Assembly: GCF_041929845.1 (NCBI RefSeq)
Contig: NZ_JBHEEH010000038.1
Span: 1 to 5,404 of the forward strand
DNA from: Paenochrobactrum pullorum
Lineage (GTDB): Bacteria; Pseudomonadota; Alphaproteobacteria; Rhizobiales; Rhizobiaceae
Direction: 5' to 3'
DNA length: 5,404 bases
Below the pieces are notes generated by a model. The model had not been told where the DNA came from. It worked only from the letters and a program-made list of their open reading frames with translations, and searched no databases. Shown here piece after piece: positions 1-5,330 of the stretch. The translations under genes were made by a program, and so were the position numbers. Numbering within the stretch: position 1 is the stretch's first letter; the number at the start of each line of letters is the position of its first letter.

Positions 1-221
1 TGAGCGGTAAAGGTAATTGTTATGACAATGCCATGGTGGAAAGCGTGTTTAAAACCATCAAATCAGAGATGGTATGGTGTACAGTCTTTCAAACACGCAT
101 CAGCGCTGAAACAGAACTTGGCCGATACATCGATGGCTTTTATAATCCAATACGGCAGCACTCTTCACTCGGATATAAATCGCCAATAGGATTTGAGGCC
201 ATCACGGCCTGCACAGAGTGA
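1..221 (+). CDS. IS3-family transposase (OrfB, DDE integrase core), C-terminal fragment
   Basis: This is the last 73 or so residues of an IS3-family OrfB transposase, which catalyses DNA strand transfer. The reading frame is open from the window edge (codons begin at position 3) to the TGA at 219-221. Visible landmarks are GKGNCYDNAMVES, which carries the catalytic Glu of the D,D(35)E triad (codon 39-41). A Lys seven residues later is the usual K/R partner. The C-terminal signature YIDGFYNPIRQHSSLGYKSP is typical of the family. The two catalytic Asp residues lie outside the window. The visible part has no lesion, so it could be the end of an intact transposase. The ATG at 33 is internal and not a real start. 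Confidence 0.9.
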   Translation, partial: SGKGNCYDNAMVESVFKTIKSEMVWCTVFQTRISAETELGRYIDGFYNPIRQHSSLGYKSPIGFEAITACTE

Positions 222-251
222 AACTCTCTCAACTAATTCGGGCCAAGACCA
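222..251 (+). repeat. Terminal inverted repeat (right end) of the IS3-family element
   Basis: The non-coding tail after the transposase stop ends in GGGCCAAGACCA. Read inward from the right, it starts TGGTCTTGGCCC, the TG-led, GC-rich start expected of an IS3-family terminal repeat. The partner repeat is outside the window, so the exact length is not known. Confidence 0.6.
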
Positions 252-683
252 AAGGCGCCCAATGTAGGTTTAGTAGATGTGCTTCGCGCTACAGAATGGA
301 TTGTACCGTCAATAGAAATTATTGATGCGCGTGTAACGGAGCCGCGTAAAATCTTTGATACAGTCGCTGATAACGGTGCAGCAGCGGGGTTGATTTTAGG
401 CGGGCGTCCGATCCGTCCAGAAGATGTTGACCTACGCTGGGTTGGAGCCATATTCTACAGAAATTCTGAAATAGAGGAGACGGGACTGGCGGCTGGGGTG
501 CTGGGGCATCCTGCAATGGCAGTGGTCTGGCTTGCTAATAAGCTTGCTCCCTTTGGAACGGTTTTGGAGCCTGGTCACATGTTACTTTCAGGGAGTTTTA
601 CACGGCCTTTATGGGCTAAGAAAGGTGACACACTCCACGCGGACTTTGGTCCTTTAGGTAGTGTTGCCGTACAATTTGTTTGA
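252..683 (+). pseudogene. hpaH: hpaH (hpcG) 3' fragment: 2-oxo-hept-4-ene-1,7-dioate hydratase, truncated by IS3
   Basis: HpaH hydrates 2-oxo-hept-4-ene-1,7-dioate to 4-hydroxy-2-oxoheptanedioate in the cytoplasm, late in homoprotocatechuate meta-cleavage. Homology is readable from codon 252 (KAPNV, LVDV, ATEW), upstream of the GTG at 279, so 279 is not a true start. Strong family landmarks are IEIIDAR, FDTVADN, GLILGGRPI, EETGLAAGVLGHPA, WLANKLAP and GSFTRPLWAKKGDT near the end. The fragment covers roughly the last half of a protein of about 267 residues. The N-terminal half, which in this family carries the ExE metal-ligand pair, is missing, and only the later Glu (in SIEIIDAR) remains. A few residues after IDAR are absent compared with E. 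coli HpaH as I remember it. The remaining frame is open to the TGA at 681-683. hpaI follows in the usual order. The IS3 end at 251 is the cause of truncation. Confidence 0.88.
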
Positions 684-687
684 AAGG
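683..687 (+). promoter_or_regulatory. Ribosome binding site for hpaI
   Basis: AAAGG overlaps the hpaH stop codon and sits seven bases before the ATG at 695. It supports 695, not the downstream in-frame ATG at 728, as the ancestral hpaI start, and shows translational coupling of hpaH and hpaI. Confidence 0.55.
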
Positions 688-694
688 TTTAACC

Positions 695-1458
695 ATGGAA
701 GTGAAAAGAAACCCGTTTTAGGCAGACATGGCCTCGCGCACAAAGCAAATTGGTGTGTGGAGCATGAGTGCCAGCCCGGTGGCAGTGGAGATTATCGGCA
801 ATAGCGGTTTTGATTGGGGCTGCCTTGATGCAGAACATTCACCCGTAGATATTTCCAATCTGGTAACGCCTTTGCACGCAGGATCTGCCGGCAAGACCCA
901 TCCGGTTGTGCGTCCGGCATGGAATGATCCGGTCGTGCTCAAATGCATATTGGATGTGGGGGCGCAGACGGTGTTGGTGCCTTTTGTGCAAAATGCAGAA
1001 GAAGCGCGTCAGGCTGTTGCGGCCTGCCGTTATCCGCCTGAGGGCATCCGTGGCGTTTCTGGAAGTTCGCGTGCATCGGCCTATGGTCAGATGAATGGAT
1101 TTTAAAAAAGGCTAATGACGAGATCTGCGTGCTTGTTCAGCTTGAAACAGGTGACGCCTTGCAAAATCTAGAAGATATTGCACAGGTTGAAGGTGTTGAT
1201 GGTGTCTTTATCGGACCGTCCGATCTTGCAGCTTCGCTTGGTCATTTAGGCAATCCAGGCCATCCGGATGTGCAAAACGCTATACAGGAAGCAATCGAGA
1301 AGCTCAACAAATTGGGCAAGGCCGGTGGTATTTTAACCACTGATATTACTGCGGCACGTAAATATCTGGAATGGGGTTTTATCTTCGTGGCCTCGGCGCT
1401 GGATATTCAGTTGCTGATGGCGGGGCTCAAAAATGCTTTGCATGATGTGCAGGCATAA
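695..1458 (+). pseudogene. hpaI: hpaI (hpcH): 4-hydroxy-2-oxoheptane-1,7-dioate aldolase, broken by a stop and a frameshift
   Basis: HpaI is a metal-dependent class II aldolase that splits 4-hydroxy-2-oxoheptanedioate into pyruvate and succinate semialdehyde, the last step of the homoprotocatechuate pathway. The reconstructed protein is about 254 residues, close to the E. coli length of about 262. Lesion one is a TAG at 719-721, nine codons in (MEVKRNPF*ADMASRTK), where Lys is the likely ancestral residue. Lesion two is a one-base loss in the T/A run at 1100-1109, which runs the first frame into TAA at 1103-1105. Restoring one T gives NGFLKKANDEICVLVQLET. Expected active-site residues are all present: His in DAEHSP (836-838), Arg in VVRPAW (911-913), and metal ligands Glu in QLET (1144-1146) and Asp in GPSDLA (1222-1224). 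It lies 11 bp after hpaH in the same transcription unit. Restart at ATG 728 would drop the first 11 residues, has no good ribosome site, and would still meet the frameshift. A non-functional gene is the best reading unless the sequence contains errors. Confidence 0.9.
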
Positions 1459-1532
1459 TACTGACGTGCTCGCCGTTTTAAGGTCACCGTCTGGGGAATT
1501 TTCCGGGGTTTTGGCTTTCGGGGCACTTGATG
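1459..1532. other. Intergenic remnant between hpaI and the IS6 element
   Basis: These 74 bases hold G- and T-rich sequence with no ORF and no convincing terminator that I can see. They are probably the original DNA downstream of hpaI, cut by the IS6-family insertion. Confidence 0.4.
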
Positions 1533-1551
1533 GGTTATGTTGCAAATTTTT
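1533..1551 (+). repeat. IS6-family left terminal inverted repeat
   Basis: GGTTATGTTGCAAATTTTT pairs with the inverted sequence at 2331-2349 at 15 of 19 positions. The GTTGCAAA core is typical of IS6-family ends. Confidence 0.75.
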
Positions 1552-1583
1552 CACTTCTGCTGAGTTATATCACAACCGGTGCG

Positions 1584-1589
1584 TATAAT
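1584..1589 (+). promoter_or_regulatory. Candidate -10 box of the IS6 transposase promoter
   Basis: An exact TATAAT lies 22 bases before the transposase ATG at 1611. No good -35 is present at 16-18 bp spacing (TGAGTT at 1561-1566 is the nearest match), so promoter strength is uncertain. A GGGAG ribosome site at 1600-1604 precedes the ATG by six bases. Confidence 0.4.
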
Positions 1590-1610
1590 TGAGTGATGCG
1601 GGAGCAGCTG

Positions 1611-2295
1611 ATGGTCGACTTCAAAAGAGTCCATTTTCCGAAAAGTGTCATCCTTTATGCTGTTTTCTTCTACGTCCGTTGTGCAGTTTCGTATCTCGAC
1701 CTTCAGGAAATAATGGCTGGCGAGGCGTTGATGTTGACCATGCAACATTGAACCGATGGGTTGTTCGCTACTCACAGCAGATTGCTGCTCAGGCACAAAA
1801 ACGTAAAAAGCCAACAGCCAGTTCCTGGCGTGTTGACGAGACCTATATAAAAAGGTCAAAGGCAAATGGACTTATCTCTATCGGGCGGTTGATCGTGACG
1901 GGCAAACCCTTGATTTCATGCTCTCTGAGCGCCGAAATCTCGGTGCCGCGAGGCGTTTCTTCAAGAAGGCCATCACAAGCAATGGCGTTCCGTACAAAAT
2001 AGTCATTGATAAAAGCGGAGCCAATTTGGCTGGAGCTCATGCTATAAACAACATCCCGAAAATCACTGGTACAGGTAAGGCGATTGAAATCCTGCAGGTC
2101 AAATATCTCAACAATATCCTTGAGCAAGATCATCGTTTCATCAAGAGGCTTACCAAACACATGTTAGGTTTCAAAGCGTTTCATTCAGCCTCAGCGACAA
2201 TCGCAGGCATCGAAGTGGCTCACATGATCCGCAAAAACCAATTAGCAAATGACAATCGTTCAGCATTCAAAGTCTTTGCGGAACTCGCAGCATAA
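1611..2295 (+). pseudogene. IS6-family transposase (DDE), two frameshifts
   Basis: This enzyme would carry out replicative IS6 transposition. The reconstructed length is about 228 residues, normal for the family. The gene is spread over three frames. The first, 1611-1720, reads VDFKRVHFPK, YAVFFYVR and DLQEIMA. A one-base loss near 1719-1720 (MA[E]RGVDVDHATLNRW) shifts to the second frame, which continues to TYIK. A second one-base loss in the A-run at 1849-1853 shifts to the third frame, VKGKWTYLYRAVDRDG, which runs to the TAA at 2293-2295. DDE residues are kept: Asp in WRVDETY (1835-1837), Asp in VIDKSGAN (2008-2010) and Glu in ILEQDHRF (2122-2124). Family signatures HATLNRWVV, SERRNLGAARRFF, FHSASATIAGIEVAHMIRK and FAELAA are clear. 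Apart from the indels the protein looks well conserved, so decay is recent or the indels are errors. Confidence 0.9.
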
Positions 2296-2305
2296 CTGTG
2301 CCTGC

Positions 2306-2349
2306 AGATAAGCATGTTTATATCCTGTTCAAAATTTTGCGACACATCC
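2306..2349 (+). repeat. 44-bp inverted repeat, arm 1 (IS6 right end)
   Basis: The reverse complement of these 44 bases recurs at 4255-4298 with a single mismatch. The arm covers the terminal repeat plus subterminal non-coding DNA beyond the transposase stop. It shows that the sequence at 4255 comes from a second copy of the same IS6-family element. Confidence 0.92.
2331..2349 (-). repeat. IS6-family right terminal inverted repeat
   Basis: The outer end reads inward (minus strand) GGATGTGTCGCAAAATTTT and matches the left terminal repeat at 15 of 19 bases. It is part of the longer 44-bp segment repeated in inverted orientation at 4255-4298. Confidence 0.75.
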
Positions 2350-2468
2350 TAAAATGGAGGGGCTCTGTTATACATCTAAGACAACAATTTACTGTCTAAT
2401 TTTTTCTGACGACGCAATCATAGATTGAGTAGGTCGTCGTATAGTGCATAATTTGGGATGGAGGAACC
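2350..2468 (+). promoter_or_regulatory. Upstream region of the tannase-family gene with small palindromes and a ribosome site
   Basis: This 119-bp leader separates the IS6 end from the esterase start. It contains a perfect palindrome CAATC-ATA-GATTG at 2415-2427, and 6-bp inverted arms ACGACG (2409-2414) and CGTCGT (2435-2440) with a slightly different centre. A weak promoter-like pair TTGAGT (2425-2430) and CATAAT (2447-2452) is spaced 16 bp apart and overlaps the palindromes. That layout would suit a repressor operator, but this is inference. A strong GGAGG at 2460-2464 sits four bases before the ATG at 2469 and decides the start. Confidence 0.35.
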
Positions 2469-4159
2469 ATGTTTAAATTATTCAATACCGTGCAATATCG
2501 TATACTACAACAAGTTTGGCAACGGCCATGCTGTTTGTTACGGTAGGTGCCACTCCTGCTGAAGCTAAAATGGGTGCGCAGATATTACGTCCGATACACT
2601 TAGTGTGCCAGGGATCAAAATAATCTCAAGCATACACATTGCTAAAGACGCCAAGAACCCGCTCTCGCATTGTTTGGTTAAGGGTGTTATGGCTGAACGA
2701 ACGGGTATAGATAATTATCCCTACGCGGTACGTTTCGAGATGCGGTTACCGGACAAGTGGAACGGGGTTTTTTTCATCAATTGAATGGTGGAGATAACGG
2801 AGAGGTTTACCCAGCTATGGGGCCGCTTTTGGGTGGCAATAAGAGCCTGACGGCACTGGCACGTGGTTATGCAGTACTATCTTCTGATGGAGGACATGAC
2901 GGATCGGCACAGCCTGAATGGGGAAGCGCTGGAAGTTATCGCTTTGCGTTGGATCCTGAAGCGCGCGATTTTTTCGGATATCGTACGACCGAGACTATGG
3001 CACCGCTTGGTAAAGCAATGATTACAGCATATTACGGTGCCGATCCAAAATACTCTTATGCGGCCGGCTGTTCAAATGGCGGAAGGCATAGTTTGATGGC
3101 TGCGGAGGGCCTGTCGTCTGAATATGACGGTTTTCTTGCTGGCGCACCAGGATTTAATCTACCTAAGGCAGCGGTTCAGCATGCACATGACATACAGTCT
3201 TTCAAGGGCGTGAATGGAGATGTGCGCAAGGCATTTTCGCGTGAAGATATTTCACTTGTTGCAAACGCAATCTTAGGCGCATGTGACAGTCTTGATGGAC
3301 TTGCAGATGGTATGGTTCTGGATACAAAGGCTTGACAAGTAAATTTGGACATTACCAATCTTCAATGTCAACCAGATCAAAACAGTGGCTGCCTATCGTC
3401 TGATAAAGTTGCTGCACTTGAAACAGTGCATGCAGGGCCGATCGATAAAAATGGTAAACAACTTTATTCCGACTGGGCCTGGGATAGCGGTATTAGTGGA
3501 AGTGACTGGCGTTTATGGAAGCTGGAAAGCCCTAGTGAATCTGTTAATTATATGCCTCGTATAGCTGTAAAAGGCGCGGCCTCTTTGGCGTACTTATTCA
3601 CAACACCCCCGACCGAAGTCAAAGGTGATTCTGCCTCGCTGGAGCAGTTTCTACTTGATTTTGAGCTTGATGCAGATTCCAAAAAAATTAATGCTACGGA
3701 CAGTAATTTTGTGAGGTCTGCCATGCAAACAATTGTTCCGCCTGGTTTCGATAATCCGACATTAGCTAATCTAAAGGCTTCGTGTAACAAGTTAATTGTC
3801 TTCCACGGAGTATCTGATCCGGTGTTTTCAGCGAATGATACTTTGGCTTGGTTTGAGGCAGTAACCGCTAATAACGGTGGATCAGCGTCAGATTTTGTAA
3901 AATATTATCCTGTTCCAGGTATGAACCATTGTAGTGGTGGTCCTGCATCTGATAATTTTGACATGTTCACCACACTTGTTGATTGGGTGGAGCGCGGAAT
4001 TGAACCTCAGGCAGTAACAGCAGGCCTGACAAAGGGTAATACGGACATTCCAAGGATTGGTCAGCGGAACGCACAAGAAAACTCTGTCCCTCACCACAAG
4101 TAGCTCGTTTTGTGAGCGGCTCTGCTGAGCAAGAAGCAAGCTTTAATTGCGTACCTTAA
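2469..4159 (+). pseudogene. Tannase/feruloyl esterase family secreted hydrolase, broken by four frameshifts and one stop
   Basis: Members of this alpha/beta-hydrolase family (Pfam Tannase) cleave gallate, ferulate or related plant phenolic esters outside the cytoplasm. The exact substrate cannot be told here. The reconstructed protein is about 564 residues. MFKLFNTVQYRI leads into a hydrophobic segment (SLATAMLFVTVGA) ending TPAEA, a likely signal peptide. The mature part begins CADITSD. Catalytic set: nucleophile Ser in AGCSNGGR (3072-3074), Asp in GVSDPVF (3816-3818) and His in GMNHCSGG (3927-3929). Cys stands next to Ser and His, the CS-D-HC arrangement of the family. The lesions are all consistent with one-base losses near 2505 (after CGT ATA), 2572-2575 (G-run), 2764-2774 (G/T homopolymers) and 4050-4052, plus TGA at 3333-3335 where Cys is likely (DTKA*QVNLD). 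Past the last shift the true C-terminus reads KDWSAERTRKLCPSPQVARF and ends CVP with TAA at 4157-4159, so the stop at 4101-4103 is a frameshift product. The gene is flanked by IS6 right ends. Confidence 0.9.
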
Positions 4160-4171
4160 CAAGAACAAAAA

Positions 4172-4202
4172 CCGTAGTTTGAGTTCTTAAATTCAACTAC
4201 GG
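4172..4202 (-). terminator. Rho-independent terminator, best oriented for minus-strand transcription
   Basis: CCGTAGTT (4172-4179) pairs with AACTACGG (4195-4202), and two more pairs form past a bulged T. On the minus strand the hairpin is followed by TTTTTGTTCTTG, a good U-tract. On the plus strand no T-run follows. It begins 12 bases after the restored stop of the esterase gene, so it may once have ended a convergent minus-strand gene, or acted weakly on both strands. Confidence 0.65.
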
Positions 4203-4254
4203 CCGACATGCAATGATCTGCGATTTTGTCATAAATATTTCAGCTAGTTAAGTG
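4203..4254. other. Short unassigned spacer
   Basis: AT-rich sequence between the terminator hairpin and the IS6 end remnant. No ORF, promoter or repeat is evident. It is probably the right flank of the segment that carried the esterase gene. Confidence 0.35.
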
Positions 4255-4298
4255 GGATATGTCGCAAAATTTTGAACAGGATATAAACATGCTTATCT
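4255..4298 (-). mobile_element. Remnant of a second IS6-family copy (right end), inverted relative to the first
   Basis: The 44 bases starting GGATATGTCGCAAAAT match the reverse complement of 2306-2349 with one mismatch (A for G at 4259). The outer tip faces the esterase gene. Similarity stops sharply at 4298, about six bases before the estimated end of the IS30 element. No further IS6 sequence is visible beyond that element, so the rest of this copy is lost or lies outside the window. Confidence 0.88.
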
Positions 4299-4316
4299 TG
4301 GAAAAGCTACACCAAG

Positions 4317-4327
4317 TGCATAATGCC
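4317..4327 (+). repeat. IS30-family inverted repeat core, left side
   Basis: TGCATAATGCC, the reverse complement of which (GGCATTATGCA) matches 5303-5313 at 9 of 11 bases. It lies 18 bases beyond the transposase stop codon. Confidence 0.55.
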
Positions 4328-4345
4328 GTAAGTAAGGCTATCTGA

Positions 4346-5267
4346 TTATGCTGCTTCCTGCAAAAGAAAGGCAAAGCTCTCGGCGGGTGTCTTAAATCCA
4401 AGACACTTGCTCGGGGTTGCATTAAGATTATGGGCGAGGGCAGTCAACTGCGCCTGGCTGAACTGCATCAGGTCAGTGTTGCTGGGTAGATACCGTCGAA
4501 TGCGCTTGTTGATGTTCTCAATAGCACCTTTTTGCCAGGGTGAATTGGGATCGCAAAACCAGCTTCTCGCCCCCATTCCATCCTCCAAAGCCCTATAAGC
4601 CATAAACTCTGAACCGCGATCAAAAGTAAAACTGCGGCGTGCATGGTACGGCAGCGCTGCAAAGGTCTGAATGATTTTGTTCATAATAGGTTTTGAGTGT
4701 CGGCTACTGTTTTTAATGATGACGCAATAACGGCTTTTGCGTTCAACAAGCGTCATGACATTGGCTTCTCCCAGATCACGATCAAAGATAATCAAGTCAC
4801 CTTCCCAATTGCCAAATTGCAGACGATTGCCTATAAAATCAGGGCGTTGATGAATGCGAAACGCTTCTGGAATCCGGGAACTGCGCGATTTCCTTATGCC
4901 TCATGGGCATCGCTTTGTTCGCATCTCAGCAAGGTGTTCAAACAGCTTCAGCCCATATTCTTCCTTTGAGTAAATGAAGCGATAGATCGTTTCCGTACAT
5001 AGTCGTATCGCACTCAAACCATGGCTAATCAGTCGGCCGCAGATCAGTTCCGGCGACCAATGTGCTTCCAATTGTTCAATGACAAACTTGCGCAGTTCTG
5101 GATAACGTCTGAGCTTGCGTAACCGTGTTCTGCGGTCTTTGCTGATGTTGTCGGCAACAACGCTATGATAGCCATTATAGTCTGGTATCTCGGTGCCCCA
5201 AAAGCTGTTTCAGTTCGAAAAGACGGCGACGTTCAGGCAAAGTTATCTGTGAATAGCAATTCGACAT
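4346..5267 (-). pseudogene. IS30-family transposase (DDE), HTH deleted and one in-frame stop
   Basis: The start is the ATG at 5267-5265, supported by GAGGAA (5278-5273) five bases upstream. The N-terminus reads MSNCYSQITLPERRRLFELKQL and is then joined out of frame to FWGTEIPDYNGYHSVVADN near 5198-5205. Compared with remembered relatives, some 26 residues of the N-terminal helix-turn-helix (a VKAIAxRLGRHRSTIYREL-like stretch) are missing. The frame change implies a deletion length of 3n+2, for example 77 or 80 bp. Further on, TGA at 4903-4901 replaces a likely CGA Arg (KRCP*GIRKSR). The catalytic core is intact: Asp in EGDLII (4798-4796), Asp in FDRGSEF (4621-4619) and Glu in GAIENINKR (4519-4517). 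Thirty-three residues lie between the last two, the DD(33)E spacing of IS30. The TTG at 4795 is internal, not a start. Without DNA-end recognition this copy should be dead. Confidence 0.88.
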
Positions 5268-5302
5268 CCAATTTCCTCTATGGCTAACCTTATGAATTTA
5301 TT

Positions 5303-5313
5303 GGCATGTTGCA
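5303..5313 (-). repeat. IS30-family inverted repeat core, right side
   Basis: GGCATGTTGCA, partner of 4317-4327 at 9 of 11 bases, lying 36 bases upstream of the transposase ATG on the minus strand. Confidence 0.55.
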
Positions 5314-5330
5314 TACTAAAAAAATGTACC

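Larger units (their letters stand above)
1..251 (+). mobile_element. IS3-family insertion sequence, right end only
   Basis: The block holds the C-terminal end of an IS3-type transposase followed by about 30 bp of non-coding sequence ending in CCAAGACCA. IS3-family elements have 5'-TG...CA-3' termini, and the final CA at 250-251 is followed directly by sequence that reads as hpaH, which fixes the boundary to within a few bases. The left end and the other half of hpaH lie outside the window, so the target duplication cannot be checked. Confidence 0.8.
1533..2349 (+). mobile_element. IS6-family insertion sequence, full length but with a decayed transposase
   Basis: The 817-bp unit has imperfect terminal inverted repeats (15 of 19 bases match) around a single transposase gene, which is the standard IS6 (IS26-like) architecture and size. 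The left end begins GGTTATGTTGCAAA and the inverted right end begins GGATGTGTCGCAAA. The 8-bp flanks (ACTTGATG on the left, TAAAATGG on the right) do not match, so no target duplication is seen. That is common after IS6 cointegrate formation, deletion or recombination. The transposase has two frameshifts, so the copy should be unable to move by itself. Confidence 0.85.
4304..5330 (-). mobile_element. IS30-family insertion sequence (boundaries approximate)
   Basis: About 1.03 kb containing one minus-strand IS30-type transposase. Related outward-reading ends flank the gene: GGCATTATGCA at 4327-4317 (minus strand) and GGCATGTTGCA at 5303-5313 (plus strand) match at 9 of 11 positions. Both are preceded by TTA-containing sequence, and looser similarity extends outward (TGTAGC against TGTACC). 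The outer limits are estimates within several bases. An IS30-family element normally has imperfect repeats of about 20-30 bp, which fits. Target duplication could not be resolved. Confidence 0.7.

Noticed and set aside
1097..1110. Programmed -1 frameshifting at GGATTTTAAAAAAG in hpaI
   Set aside because: The A-run lies beyond the zero-frame TAA, and slipping at the TTT codon would place it on ATT. HpaI homologues are single-frame, and an upstream TAG would still block translation.
1847..1857. Programmed frameshift at the A-run in the IS6 transposase
   Set aside because: ATA AAA AGG is not a canonical X XXY YYZ heptamer, and an independent frameshift at 1719-1720 has no slippery sequence. Simple decay or base loss explains both.
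1525..2357. Target-site duplication around the IS6 element
   Set aside because: The flanking 8-mers ACTTGATG and TAAAATGG do not match, and shifting the ends by one or two bases does not help.
2757..3335. A stand-alone small esterase starting at GTG 2757
   Set aside because: The start lies inside the conserved LPDKWNG stretch, and family sequence with a signal peptide continues upstream in other frames. It is part of one broken gene.
3333..3371. TGA at a probable Cys position in the esterase, with a small hairpin (GACATT/AATGTC) just downstream, as a selenocysteine codon
   Set aside because: The loop lacks the G expected in a bacterial SECIS apical loop, the position belongs to a disulfide-type Cys in a secreted enzyme, and the gene already has four frameshifts that selenocysteine would not repair.
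233..4139. Minus-strand ORFs within hpaH, hpaI, IS6 and tannase regions, and plus-strand ORFs within the IS30 region
   Set aside because: They lie opposite or out of frame with clear homologous coding sequence, have low-complexity or unlikely composition, and lack family motifs or supported starts.
719..4903. Stop-codon reassignment as the explanation for in-frame stops
   Set aside because: The stops differ (TAG in hpaI, TGA in tannase and IS30) and replace different residues (probably Lys, Cys, Arg). TGA and TAA/TGA also act as ordinary stops at gene ends such as 219-221 and 681-683.
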